64,000 nt of DNA, taken from assembly GCA_964634325.1 (NCBI GenBank), contig CAZWJF010000014.1, positions 1 to 64,000 on the forward strand, written 5' to 3'. The notes under the pieces are model-generated. The model was not told where the DNA came from. It was given only the letters and a program-made list of their open reading frames with translations, and ran no database searches. This document shows positions 43,299 through 52,303 of the stretch, in pieces; position 1 is the stretch's first letter, and each line of letters starts with the position of its first letter. The stretch comes from JAJXWB01 sp964634325 (lineage in GTDB: Bacteria > Pseudomonadota > Alphaproteobacteria > Rhizobiales > Beijerinckiaceae). The translations under genes and the position numbers were made by a program.

Positions 43299-44750
43299 AT
43301 GCCCGCGCTGATGATCCAGGGCACCGGCTCGGACGTCGGCAAATCGCTGATTGTCGCCGGGCTCTGCCGCGCTTTCGCCAATCGCGGATTGCGCGTCGCG
43401 CCGTTCAAGCCGCAGAACATGTCGAACAACGCCGCGGTGACGGCGGACGGCGGCGAGATCGGCCGCGCGCAGGCGTTGCAGGCGCGCGCCGCGCGCGTCC
43501 CGACCAGCGTGCATATGAATCCGGTGCTGTTGAAGCCGCAGAGCGAGGTCGGCAGCCAGGTGATCGTGCAGGGCCGCGTGATCGGCAATTTTTTCGCCCG
43601 CGAGTATCAGGGACTGAAGCCGAAATTGATGGCCGCCGTGCAGGAGAGTTTTGCGCTGCTGAAGCGGCAAGCCGATCTCGTTGTGGTCGAGGGCGCGGGA
43701 TCGGCCGCCGAAATCAATCTGCGCGCCAACGACATCGCCAACATGGGCTTCGCGCGCGCCGCAGGCGTTCCGGTCGTGCTCGTGGGCGATATCGACCGCG
43801 GCGGCGTGATCGCGCAGATCGTCGGCACGAAAGCCGTGCTCGATCCCGCCGACGCCGCGATGGCGCAGGGCTTCATCGTCAACCGGTTTCGCGGCGATCC
43901 CGCGCTGTTTTCGGACGGCATGAGCCTGATCGAAGAAAAGAGCGGCTGGCCGGCGCTCGGCCTCGTTCCGCATTTTCCGGACGCCGCGCTCCTGCCCGCC
44001 GAAGACGCGCTCGCGCTGACGCAGACCCGCGCGCCGCGCGGCGCGAGAATCCGCATCGCCGTCCCGCTACTGCCGCACATCGCCAATTTCGACGATCTCG
44101 ATCCGCTCGACGCCGAGCCCGATCTCGACGTGATCCGCCTGCGGCGCGGCGAAGCCTTGCCCGTCTGCGATCTCGTCATTCTGCCGGGTTCGAAGGCGAC
44201 GATTTCCGATCTGGCGGCGCTGCGCGCGGAAGGCTGGGACGTCGATCTGGCCGCGCACGTGCGGCGCGGCGGCCGCGTGCTCGGCATTTGCGGCGGCTAC
44301 CAGATGCTGGGGCGCAAGATCGGCGACCCGCTCGGCGTCGAGGGCGCGCCCTCGGAGGTCGAGGGACTCGGGCTGCTCGACGTCGAGACCGAGATGACGA
44401 CGGAGAAATCGCTCGTCTCCGTCGCCGGCGCGTCGATTGCGGACGGCGCGCCGTTCACGGGATACGAGATGCATGTCGGCGAGACGCGCGGGCCAGACTG
44501 CGCGCGACCCGTGTTGCATTTTTCCGATGGCCGCGAAGATGGCGCGCGAACCGCCAGCGGACTCGTATCCGGCGTCTACGTCCATGGCCTGTTCGCCGAC
44601 GATACGCAACGCGCAGCGCTGGTGCGCGCGCTCGGCGGGGCGCCCGCCGCGCGCTCGTACGAAAGCGAGATCGACGCGATCCTCGACCGGCTCGCCCGAC
44701 ATCTGGCCGCGCATATCGATCTCGATCGCCTGTTGACGCTGGCGCGCTAG
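43299..44750 (+). CDS. cobQ: Cobyric acid synthase
   Basis: Glutamine-dependent amidation of the b, d, e and g carboxylates of adenosylcobyrinic acid diamide. 483 residues: QGTGSDVGKSLIVAGLCRAF, PFKPQNMSNNAAVT and DLVVVEGAGSAAEINLRAND in the synthetase part, PGSKATISDL in the link, and the amidotransferase nucleophile in LGICGGYQMLGR with GLFADD and HGL near the end. It follows cobO on the same transcript. Confidence 0.94.
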   Translation: MPALMIQGTGSDVGKSLIVAGLCRAFANRGLRVAPFKPQNMSNNAAVTADGGEIGRAQALQARAARVPTSVHMNPVLLKPQSEVGSQVIVQGRVIGNFFAREYQGLKPKLMAAVQESFALLKRQADLVVVEGAGSAAEINLRANDIANMGFARAAGVPVVLVGDIDRGGVIAQIVGTKAVLDPADAAMAQGFIVNRFRGDPALFSDGMSLIEEKSGWPALGLVPHFPDAALLPAEDALALTQTRAPRGARIRIAVPLLPHIANFDDLDPLDAEPDLDVIRLRRGEALPVCDLVILPGSKATISDLAALRAEGWDVDLAAHVRRGGRVLGICGGYQMLGRKIGDPLGVEGAPSEVEGLGLLDVETEMTTEKSLVSVAGASIADGAPFTGYEMHVGETRGPDCARPVLHFSDGREDGARTASGLVSGVYVHGLFADDTQRAALVRALGGAPAARSYESEIDAILDRLARHLAAHIDLDRLLTLAR

Positions 44751-44795
44751 CATCGTCAGTTACGGCCAACAATCCGACACGCTGCGAGGAACGCC

Positions 44796-46241
44796 ATGAC
44801 CGAGGTCGCATTTCCCAAAGTCCAGCTGCTGATCGACGGGCAATGGACAGATGGAACGTCCGGCAAGAGCCAGGACATTCTCAACCCTGCGACGGGCCAG
44901 TCGATCGGAACCGTTCCGCACGCTTCGAAAGCCGACCTCGACCGCGCGCTCGCCGCGGCGCAGAAGGGATTCGATCAATGGAAGAAGACCTCGGCCTTCG
45001 AGCGCTACAAGACGATGCGCAGGGTCGCCGATCTCATGCGCCAGCGCGCGCCGGACATTTCGAAGATCATGTCGCTCGAACAGGGCAAGCCGGTCGGCGA
45101 GGCGCTGGTCGAAACCAATCTCGCCGGCGACCTGATCGACTGGTTCGCCGAGGAAGCGCGCCGCACCTACGGACGCATCGTGCCGCCGCGCATGGGCAAT
45201 ATCGAACAGCTCGTCGTCAAGGAGCCCGTCGGGCCCGTGGCGGCCTTCACGCCCTGGAACTTTCCGATCAATCAGGCGGTACGCAAGGTGTCTGCGGCGG
45301 TGGCGGCCGGGTGCTCGATCATCGTCAAGGGACCGGAGGATACGCCCGCCTCCTGCATGGAGCTGTTTCGCGCTTTCGTCGACGGCGGCGTGCCGGCGGG
45401 CGTGGTCAATCTCGTCTTCGGCGTGCCGCACGAAGTGTCGGAATACCTCATTCCGCATCCCATCATCCGCAAGATCAGCTTCACGGGTTCGACCGTCGTC
45501 GGCAAGCATCTGGCCGCGCTGGCGGGCGCGCACATGAAGCGCGTGACCATGGAGCTCGGCGGCCATGCGCCAGCGATCGTGTTCGACGACGCCGACGTCG
45601 ACAGCGCGGTGAGCATTCTGACGGCCAACAAGTTCCGCAACGCCGGACAGGTCTGCGTCGCGCCGACGCGCTTCCTGATTCAGGACGGCGTCTACGATCA
45701 GTTCCTCGAAAAATTCACCGCCACGGTCAAGGCGATCAAGGTCGGACCCGGCATCGATCCAGAATCGAAGATGGGCGCGCTCGTCAGCCAGCGCCGCGTC
45801 GACGCGATGGAAGGCTTCGTCAGCGACGCCGTGCAGCGCGGCGCGACCATCGAAACCGGCGGCAAGCGCATCGGCAACGAAGGATTCTTCTTCGAACCGA
45901 CGGTGCTGACCAATGTGCCGAAGGATTCGCGCATCATGAACGAGGAGCCCTTCGGCCCCCTCGCGCCTGTGTCGCGTTTCTCGACCTACGAGGAAGTCGT
46001 CGCCGAAGCCAACCGCCTGCCCTACGGTCTCGCCTCCTACGCCTACACGCGTTCGGCGAAGATCGCCTCGTCGCTCGGGCAGGATGTGGAAAGCGGCATG
46101 GTGTCGATCAACCACCATGGTCTCGCGCTGCCCGAAGTGCCGTTCGGCGGCATGAAGGATTCGGGCTACGGCTCGGAGGGTGGACTCGAGGCGATCGAGG
46201 GCTATCTCAATACGAAGTTCGTGACGCACGCCAACGTCTGA
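44796..46241 (+). CDS. NAD(P)-dependent aldehyde dehydrogenase, succinate-semialdehyde type
   Basis: Aldehyde dehydrogenase of 481 residues nearest the GabD/succinate-semialdehyde group. Evidence: TPWNFPINQAVRKV (cofactor binding), FTGSTVVGKHLA, the general base in VTMELGGHAPAIVFDD and the nucleophilic Cys in FRNAGQVCVAPTRFLI, and EEPFGPLAPV. The substrate is not certain; alpha-ketoglutaric semialdehyde or other small aldehydes are possible. A GST gene follows 22 bases later. Confidence 0.88.
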   Translation: MTEVAFPKVQLLIDGQWTDGTSGKSQDILNPATGQSIGTVPHASKADLDRALAAAQKGFDQWKKTSAFERYKTMRRVADLMRQRAPDISKIMSLEQGKPVGEALVETNLAGDLIDWFAEEARRTYGRIVPPRMGNIEQLVVKEPVGPVAAFTPWNFPINQAVRKVSAAVAAGCSIIVKGPEDTPASCMELFRAFVDGGVPAGVVNLVFGVPHEVSEYLIPHPIIRKISFTGSTVVGKHLAALAGAHMKRVTMELGGHAPAIVFDDADVDSAVSILTANKFRNAGQVCVAPTRFLIQDGVYDQFLEKFTATVKAIKVGPGIDPESKMGALVSQRRVDAMEGFVSDAVQRGATIETGGKRIGNEGFFFEPTVLTNVPKDSRIMNEEPFGPLAPVSRFSTYEEVVAEANRLPYGLASYAYTRSAKIASSLGQDVESGMVSINHHGLALPEVPFGGMKDSGYGSEGGLEAIEGYLNTKFVTHANV

Positions 46242-46263
46242 TTCTCTCGTCGGGAGTTCTCGC

Positions 46264-46932
46264 ATGATCGTCGTCCATCATCTCGAGAACTCCCGGTCGC
46301 AGCGCGTGCTCTGGCTGCTCGAAGAGCTCGGGCTGCCGTACGAAATCAAACATTACAAACGCAATCCCACGACCATGCGGGCGCCGCCGGAATTGCGCGC
46401 CGTCCATCCGCTCGGCAAGTCGCCGGTCGTGACGGACGGCGACAAGACGTTGGCCGAGTCCGGCGCGATCGTCGAATATCTGGCGGAGACCTATGGCGGC
46501 GGGCGTTTCGTTCCGCCGGCGGGGTCGCCAGAGTCGCTCAATTATCGGTACTTCATGCACTTCGCAGAGGGCTCGATGATGTCGCCGCTGCTGATGAAGC
46601 TGATCTTCTCCCGGCTGCCCGCCGGCGCGCCGGCGCTCGTGCGGCCGATTGCGCGCGCCATCGCCAACAAGGCGCTCTCGACCGTCGCCCAGCCGCAGAT
46701 CGATCAGCAGCTCGAATTTCTGGAAGGCGAGCTCGCGCAGCGCGACTGGTTCGCCGGTCCGGAATTTTCAGCCGCCGACATCCAGATGAGTTTTCCGCTC
46801 GAAGCCGCCGCCGCGCGCGGGGGCCTCGACGCGCGCTTTCCGCGCCTCACGGACTTTCTGAAACGCATCCACGCGCGCCCTGCTTACGCGCGCGCGCTCG
46901 AGCGCGGCGGACCTTACGCCCTGCTGTCGTAA
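46264..46932 (+). CDS. Glutathione S-transferase family protein
   Basis: 222-residue GST. The N-terminal thioredoxin-like part has HHLENSRSQRVLWLLEELGL (catalytic Ser in NSRSQR), LGKSPVVTDGD and AESGAIVEYLAETYG; the C-terminal part is helical with DWFAGPEFSAADIQMSFPLE. Probably a cytoplasmic detoxification enzyme, substrate unknown. Close to the aldehyde dehydrogenase gene, which suggests co-expression. Confidence 0.88.
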   Translation: MIVVHHLENSRSQRVLWLLEELGLPYEIKHYKRNPTTMRAPPELRAVHPLGKSPVVTDGDKTLAESGAIVEYLAETYGGGRFVPPAGSPESLNYRYFMHFAEGSMMSPLLMKLIFSRLPAGAPALVRPIARAIANKALSTVAQPQIDQQLEFLEGELAQRDWFAGPEFSAADIQMSFPLEAAAARGGLDARFPRLTDFLKRIHARPAYARALERGGPYALLS

Positions 46933-47025
46933 TTTCAGGCTTTTGCACTGCTGGCGAATAGGGTTAGGCTCGCTCCCGAGGTCGCGCGGCGACGCATCGC
47001 GCGGCCATTCCGGGAGATGAAACGA

Positions 47026-48254
47026 ATGCCGCATTACAAATTCGCGGGCGCTGTCGCGCTCGCAGCAAGTCTCGCCTTCTCGACCTCCGCGCTGGCGCAG
47101 AAGCAATACGACAAGGGCGCGACCGATACGGAAATCAAGGTTGGCCAGACGATTCCGCTGAGCGGCCCCGCCTCGGCCTACGGCGGCATCGGCAAGGTGC
47201 AGGCCGCCTATATCAAGATGATCAACGAGCAAGGCGGCGTGAACGGCCGCAAGATCAATCTGATCCAGTATGACGACGCCTACAATCCGCCCAAGACGGT
47301 CGAACAGATCCGCAAGCTGGTCGAAAGCGACGAGGTTCTGACGACTTTCCAGATCATCGGCACGCCGCCGAACGCGGCCGTTCAGAAATATCTCAACGAC
47401 AAGAAAGTGCCGCAGTTGCTGGCCGCCACCGGCGCGACGCGCTTCACCGATCCCAAGAACTTTCCGTGGACCATCGCCTATAATCCGAACTACCAGTCGG
47501 AAGCGCATATCTACGCGAAGTTCATCCTCGCCAACCATCCCAACGCCAAGATCGCGATCCTCTATCAGAACGACGATCTCGGCAAAGACTACGTCAGGGC
47601 CTGAAGGACGCGCTCGGCGACAAGGCCGCCAAGATGATCGTCGCGGAAGCGCCTTACGAACTGACCGATCCGACCATGGACGCCCAGATGGTCAAGCTGA
47701 AGAATTCGGGCGCCGATCTCTTCTACAACATGACCACGCCGAAGTTCGGCGCGCAGGCGATCAAGAAAGCCGCCGAGATGGGCTGGAAGCCCGTCCATAT
47801 TCTCGACATCAACGCGACGCCCGTCAGTCAGACGCTCGTGCCGGCCGGTCTCGACAATTCCAAGGACATCATCTCGGTCAACTACGGCAAGGATCCGCTC
47901 GATCCGCAATGGGACGCCGACGAGGGCATGAAGCGCTACAAGGCTTTCATGGCCAAATACGCGGCGGATCAGGACGCCAACAGCGGGATCGCGACATACG
48001 GCTATTCGACCACGCAGTTCCTGGTCCAGGTCCTCAAGCAGTGCGGCGACAACCTGACGCGCGCCAACATCATGAAGCAGGCGACGAATCTGAGCGCCGA
48101 CTTCCGTCCCGACCTCGCGCTGCCGGGCATGGCGGCCGGCGGCGAAAAGGACGACTACCGCATCAACAAGCAGTTCCAGATGATGAAATTCGACGGCAAG
48201 CGCTGGGTGCTGTTCGGACCGATTCTGACGGACACGTTCAAGCCGGCGAACTGA
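47026..48254 (+). pseudogene. Branched-chain amino-acid-type ABC substrate-binding protein, frameshifted
   Basis: Periplasmic ligand-binding protein of the LivJ/LivK type in two frames. Part 1 (to 47604) has a signal sequence (AGAVALAASLAFSTSALAQ), then IKVGQTIPLSGPASAYGG and ends at DDLGKDYVRA-stop. Part 2 continues one frame over with GLKDALGDKAAKMIV and runs to FGPILTDTFKPAN. Restoring one base at about 47596-47597 (AAG for AG) joins both halves without loss. It is a true frameshift mutation or a sequencing error. The ATG at 47026 is preferred since GGGAG is nine bases before it. No permease or ATPase genes are adjacent. Confidence 0.85.
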
Positions 48255-48277
48255 ACGCTGTCGGTCGTTCTCACAAC

Positions 48278-48364
48278 ATGGCCGGGCTTGTCCCGGCCAT
48301 TCGCATTTTGCGAGACGCGCATCTCCGGCGATTGCGTCGGCGCCCGGCGGAAGGCCGGGCGTGA
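48278..48364. repeat. Palindromic intergenic repeat (MAGLVPAI type)
   Basis: Two hairpins, TGGCCGGG-cttgt-CCCGGCCA (48279-48299) and GCCCGGC-ggaag-GCCGGGC (48342-48360), lie between the binding-protein gene and korB. The first, read as codons, gives MAGLVPAI, the familiar signature of a dispersed palindromic repeat in Bradyrhizobium, Methylobacterium and relatives (from memory). The first hairpin could also act as a terminator for both converging genes, although only a TTTT is near. Confidence 0.7.
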
Positions 48365-48376
48365 CTTGTTCGGAAA

Positions 48377-49240
48377 CTACGCCGCCGGATCGAGAATGAA
48401 TTCGTTCTCGACCGCGACGAGGCCTTCGGGAGCCGGCGTCGTCTCGGAATAGGCGGGCCGATCGCCCTGATAGATGATCCCGCTCGCCAGTTCGTCGGTC
48501 GCGAGCACCGCCGCCATCGCCGCCTTGCGGTCGGAGGTCGGCTGGATCGCGCCGCGCTTGATCGTTTTCTTCCACTCCATCTCTTCCGGACGGAAGGTGA
48601 TGCAGGGCGAAAGAACTTCGACGAAGCTGAAGCCCGGATGGCGCATCGCCGCCAGCAGGATGTCGGCGAGCGGCTTGACGTCGAGGCCGAAGCCACGCGC
48701 GACGAAATTGGCGCCGGCCGCCAGCGCGATGGCGATGGGCGAGAACGGCGAGACTCCGACGCCGCCCGGCGCGATGTCGGAATCCCAGTCGGCTTCGGTG
48801 GTCGGCGACGGCTGGCCCTTGGTCATGCCGTAGACGCGGTTATCCATGACGATATACGTCAGGTTCACGTTGCGCCGGCAGGCGTGCATGAAGTGGTTGC
48901 CGCCGATCGAATAACCGTCGCCGTCACCGCCGACGACCACGACTTCGAGTTCCGGCCGCGCGAGCTTGAGGCCGGTCGCGACGGGCAGCGCCCGGCCGTG
49001 GATGCCGTGGAAGCCATAGGCCGTCGTATAGGCCGGCAGGCGCGACGAGCAGCCGATGCCGGATACGACGGCGACTTCGTGCGGCGGGCGACCGTTCTGC
49101 GCGAGCGCGCGCTGGAGCGCCTGCAACACGCCAAAATCCCCGCACCCCGGACACCAGATCGGTTCGACGTTCGACTTGAAGTCCTTGAGCGTCAGATCGT
49201 GGCGGCTGCAGGCGATCGCTTCCGGAAAATTCATGGTCAT
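48377..49240 (-). CDS. korB: 2-oxoacid:ferredoxin oxidoreductase, beta subunit
   Basis: Thiamine-diphosphate subunit (287 residues), probably of 2-oxoglutarate:ferredoxin oxidoreductase, which decarboxylates the oxoacid to acyl-CoA and reduces ferredoxin. It shows IWCPGCGDFGVLQALQRAL (cluster Cys), SGIGCSSRLPAY, and the TPP-binding VVGGDGDGYSIGGNHFMHA with VMDNRVYGMTKGQPSPTT. The ATG at 49240 overlaps the korA end and has GAGG before it. The subunit pairing (beta plus fused gamma-alpha) is that of KorAB; the exact oxoacid is inferred. Confidence 0.9.
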   Translation of the reverse strand: MTMNFPEAIACSRHDLTLKDFKSNVEPIWCPGCGDFGVLQALQRALAQNGRPPHEVAVVSGIGCSSRLPAYTTAYGFHGIHGRALPVATGLKLARPELEVVVVGGDGDGYSIGGNHFMHACRRNVNLTYIVMDNRVYGMTKGQPSPTTEADWDSDIAPGGVGVSPFSPIAIALAAGANFVARGFGLDVKPLADILLAAMRHPGFSFVEVLSPCITFRPEEMEWKKTIKRGAIQPTSDRKAAMAAVLATDELASGIIYQGDRPAYSETTPAPEGLVAVENEFILDPAA

Positions 49241-49247
49241 GACGGCC

Positions 49248-50948
49248 TCACGCAAAATAGGCGGCGATGTCGCCGGGACGAATGGGCGCGGGTCCCGGAC
49301 GCGCCATGCTCTCGGTCGCCGGCGGGACGGCTTTGGCGCCGAGCAGATGGCGATAAAGCTGGCCGGAATGGTTCTGCTCCACCACGATAACGCGTTTCGC
49401 GCCCTCGATGGCGGCCGCGATCTGTTTTTTTGGAATGGGCGAGATCAGCCTCAGGCCGATCACCCGAACGCCGACGCCCCTTTCGCGCAGACGGCGCGCG
49501 GCTTCCTTCACCGGGCCGACGCTCGAACCGAAGGCGACGATCGCCGTGTCGCCCTCGCCCGCGACCTCGCCCCACATGTCGCCGAAGTCGAAATGCTCGA
49601 GCTTGGCGAGCCGCTTTTCGAGGCCGGCGACGTGGAACTTCGCCTGGTTCGAGGGATGGCCGAACTGGTCGTGACTCAACCCGTCGGCGACCCACTGGCG
49701 GCCTTCGACGCCGGGCGCGGGCATCGGCGACACGTCGTCGGAGGTCGGCTGATACCGGCGGAAGTCGGCCCCGGCGGCCTGGGTCTCGATCTTGCGCGCC
49801 ATGGGTTCGGCGCGCGCGGTCGGCTCGTCGATGACGGTCTGGGTCTGTCCGAGCGACTGGTCCGACAGGACGAACACCGGCGTCTGCAAAGCTTCCGCCA
49901 GATGCACGGCGCGCTCGGCGGTCAGCGCGCAATCGGAAATCGACAGCGGCGCGAGCACCAGCCGCGGCGCATCGCCGTGCGTGCCGTAGATGGCGATGTC
50001 CAGATCGCCCTGATCGCTCTTGGTGGGAATGCCAGTGGAAGGCCCGACGCGCATGACGTCGACGATCACGAGCGGAATTTCCGCGGCGATGGCGAGGCCG
50101 ATGGTTTCGACCTTGAGCGACAGACCGGGGCCGGACGTGACTGTCATCGACCGCGCGCCGCCGAAGCTCGCGCCGACCGCCATGTTGATGGCGGCGATCT
50201 CGTCCTCCGCCAGCATGGAGCGACCACCGACCGCGCGCATGCGCGGGGCGAGCCATTCGGTGATCTCGGTCGCCGGCGTGATGGGATAGGCCGCCACGAA
50301 GCGAACGCCGCCGCGCAGCGCGCCGAGGCCGATCGCCTCGTTGCCGCTGCCGAACCAGCGCCGCCCGGGACGACCCGGCTGCAGCCTCCCCTCGCCGACG
50401 AGCCGCGCAGCCGTCTCGGCGCCGGCCGCGGCCGCCGCGAGGCTCGCGTTGACCGCCGCCTCGCCCTTGCCGCCGATCAACTGACGGATGGACTGCTCCA
50501 GCGCGGTTCGATCAAGGCCGGCGAGCGCGGCCGCCGCGCCGAGGCCGACCATGTTGACGCGCCCGCCGGGGACCGCGGCGGCGAGTTTGGCCAAGGGAAA
50601 TTCGACGATGCGCGCGCCAGTCGCGACAATCGCGTCAGCCGGTTTGCCGGCCGCCGGATCGGCGAGAACAAGACTGTCGGCGTTGAGCGGAATTTCTGGC
50701 GCGAACTTGCCGACATTGTCCCAGTCGAGCGCGATCAGCACGTCGAAACGGTCAGGCTGCGCCTCGAGCGGCGCGACGCCGACCTCCACGAGCGCAGCAG
50801 CCTCGCCGCCGCGCACCTGCGCGCCCGAGAGCTTCGTCATCAGCCCGTAATAGCCGCCGCGCGCGGCCGCCTGCAGAAACATGCCGCCGGCCGTGATCGC
50901 GCCGGCGCCGCCCGAACCCGCGAAAACGATTGCGATGGAATCCCGCAT
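49248..50948 (-). CDS. korA: 2-oxoacid:ferredoxin oxidoreductase, fused gamma-alpha subunit
   Basis: 566 residues: the N-terminal gamma domain (IVFAGSGGAGAITAG), then the pyrimidine-binding alpha domain (AAYPITPATEITEWLAPRM, AEDEIAAINMAVGASFGGAR, TSGPGLSLKVE) and the C-terminal transketolase-like region (VVEQNHSGQLYRHLLG). It forms the KorAB enzyme with korB, 7 bases downstream. The ATG at 50948 follows AAAGG; a TTG two codons upstream is not needed. A possible FNR/FixK box lies about 72 bases upstream. In a diazotroph it could provide reduced ferredoxin for nitrogenase (inference). Confidence 0.9.
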   Translation of the reverse strand: MRDSIAIVFAGSGGAGAITAGGMFLQAAARGGYYGLMTKLSGAQVRGGEAAALVEVGVAPLEAQPDRFDVLIALDWDNVGKFAPEIPLNADSLVLADPAAGKPADAIVATGARIVEFPLAKLAAAVPGGRVNMVGLGAAAALAGLDRTALEQSIRQLIGGKGEAAVNASLAAAAAGAETAARLVGEGRLQPGRPGRRWFGSGNEAIGLGALRGGVRFVAAYPITPATEITEWLAPRMRAVGGRSMLAEDEIAAINMAVGASFGGARSMTVTSGPGLSLKVETIGLAIAAEIPLVIVDVMRVGPSTGIPTKSDQGDLDIAIYGTHGDAPRLVLAPLSISDCALTAERAVHLAEALQTPVFVLSDQSLGQTQTVIDEPTARAEPMARKIETQAAGADFRRYQPTSDDVSPMPAPGVEGRQWVADGLSHDQFGHPSNQAKFHVAGLEKRLAKLEHFDFGDMWGEVAGEGDTAIVAFGSSVGPVKEAARRLRERGVGVRVIGLRLISPIPKKQIAAAIEGAKRVIVVEQNHSGQLYRHLLGAKAVPPATESMARPGPAPIRPGDIAAYFA

Positions 50949-51019
50949 TCCCAACCTTTCGATTTGGCTCGATTTTCAGCCTTCGGAAGCCGGTGTCCAC
51001 ATTCGATCTGGCGCTGTCC

Positions 51020-51033
51020 TTTACATAGATCAA
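51020..51033 (-). promoter_or_regulatory. FNR/FixK-like box upstream of korA
   Basis: On the minus strand the site reads TTGATCTATGTAAA: a perfect TTGAT half, a four-base spacer and a weaker second half (GTAAA for ATCAA). FNR and FixK activators bind TTGAT-N4-ATCAA under low oxygen. The position, about 72 bases before the start codon, suits an activator site. One half deviates in two of five bases. Confidence 0.45.
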
Positions 51034-51094
51034 GGGCGGAACGAATGTTCCCCGTTCGTTCGCGCAGCGGCGCGAATCATGTTAGCAATTCGCG

Positions 51095-52276
51095 ATGGAG
51101 AGGATTCTTTTCGTCTTCGCCGATACGCCGGTGCGCGTTCTCGACGTCCTGCTCGTCGGCGGGGCGACGATATTGTGCCTGCTGACGGCTGTTTCGATCA
51201 TCCTGATCCGGACCGCGCGCGCGCGCGGCGCGGACGCCGCCCTGGCGACCGAACGCCAGCGCGAGATGGACGACAAGATGGCCGAGCTGAACCGCGCGAG
51301 CGCCGAACTCGCCGGCCGCATGCAGACGGTCGCCGAGGTGCTCGGCTCGCGGCAATCCGATCTGGCGCGGCTGGTGTCCGAGCGGCTCGACGCCGTGCAG
51401 CATCGCGTCGGCCAGGGGCTGGAGCAGGCGTCGCGCAACCAGGGCGAGAATCTGGGCAAGCTCAACGAGCGGCTCGCGGTGATCGACGCGGCGCAGACCC
51501 GGCTCAACGGGCTCGCGCAGGAGGTCGTCGGGCTCAAGGACATTCTGGCCAACAAGCAGGCGCGCGGGGCTTATGGGCAAGGGCGCATGGAGGCGATCGT
51601 CCGCGACGGCCTGCCGTCCTCGGCCTATGATTTCCAGTGGACGCTCTCGACGCGCGTGCGGCCGGATTGCGTCGTGCGGCTGCCGGGCGACGAGCGGCTG
51701 CTGGCGGTCGACGCGAAGTTTCCGCTCGAGGGTTTCACCGCCTTTCGCGAGGCGCGTTCGGACGACGAGCGCGCCCGCGCCTCTGCGCGCGTGAAGGGCG
51801 ACCTGCAGAAACATGTGAAGGATATCGCCGAGAAATATCTGATTCCCGGCGAGACGCAGGATCTGGCGATCCTGTTCGTGCCGTCGGAGGCGGTCTACGC
51901 CGACCTGTGCGAGCATTTCGACGAGATCGTGCAGAAAGCGCATCGCGCGCGCGTGATCATCGTCTCGCCGTCGCTGCTGATGATGGCGATTCAGGTGATG
52001 CAGGCGATCGTGCGCGACGCGCGCGTCCGCGAGCAGGCGCACATCATTCAGGACGAGGTGCGGCGCCTCGTCGAAGACGTGCGCCGCCTGCGCGACCGCG
52101 TAACGAAACTCGATTCGCATTTCCGGCAGACGCAGGACGACGTCGTCGCCATCACGACCTCGGCCGACAAGATCGCCAAGCGCGGCGACAGGATCGATCA
52201 GCTCGATTTCTCGCAGGGCGGCGCCGCGCCGGCGCAACACGATCTGCTCGGCGGCGCGCGCACCGCCGCAGAGTAG
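51095..52276 (+). CDS. rmuC: DNA recombination protein RmuC homologue
   Basis: 393 residues. An N-terminal membrane helix (VLLVGGATILCLLTAVSIIL) is followed by a coiled coil (about 45-135) and a nuclease-like RmuC domain with YDFQWTLSTRVRPDCVVRL, LLAVDAKFPLEGF and SPSLLMMAIQVMQAIVRD. RmuC restrains DNA inversions between short repeats in E. coli; the exact activity is unsettled. It is divergent from korA across 146 bases and converges on the WS/DGAT operon. Confidence 0.9.
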   Translation: MERILFVFADTPVRVLDVLLVGGATILCLLTAVSIILIRTARARGADAALATERQREMDDKMAELNRASAELAGRMQTVAEVLGSRQSDLARLVSERLDAVQHRVGQGLEQASRNQGENLGKLNERLAVIDAAQTRLNGLAQEVVGLKDILANKQARGAYGQGRMEAIVRDGLPSSAYDFQWTLSTRVRPDCVVRLPGDERLLAVDAKFPLEGFTAFREARSDDERARASARVKGDLQKHVKDIAEKYLIPGETQDLAILFVPSEAVYADLCEHFDEIVQKAHRARVIIVSPSLLMMAIQVMQAIVRDARVREQAHIIQDEVRRLVEDVRRLRDRVTKLDSHFRQTQDDVVAITTSADKIAKRGDRIDQLDFSQGGAAPAQHDLLGGARTAAE

Positions 52277-52303
52277 TGCGCGCGTTCCCGGAGCGCAGCC
52301 GAA

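Noticed and set aside
47909..48364. Open frame ending in NMAGLVPAIRIL
   Set aside because: It is an out-of-frame reading of the binding-protein gene that runs into a palindromic repeat; MAGLVPAI is the signature of that repeat, not a protein.
49056..51185. A 709-residue plus-strand open frame antisense to korAB
   Set aside because: Same reasoning: the minus strand encodes recognisable KorA and KorB with cofactor motifs, the antisense frame has none.
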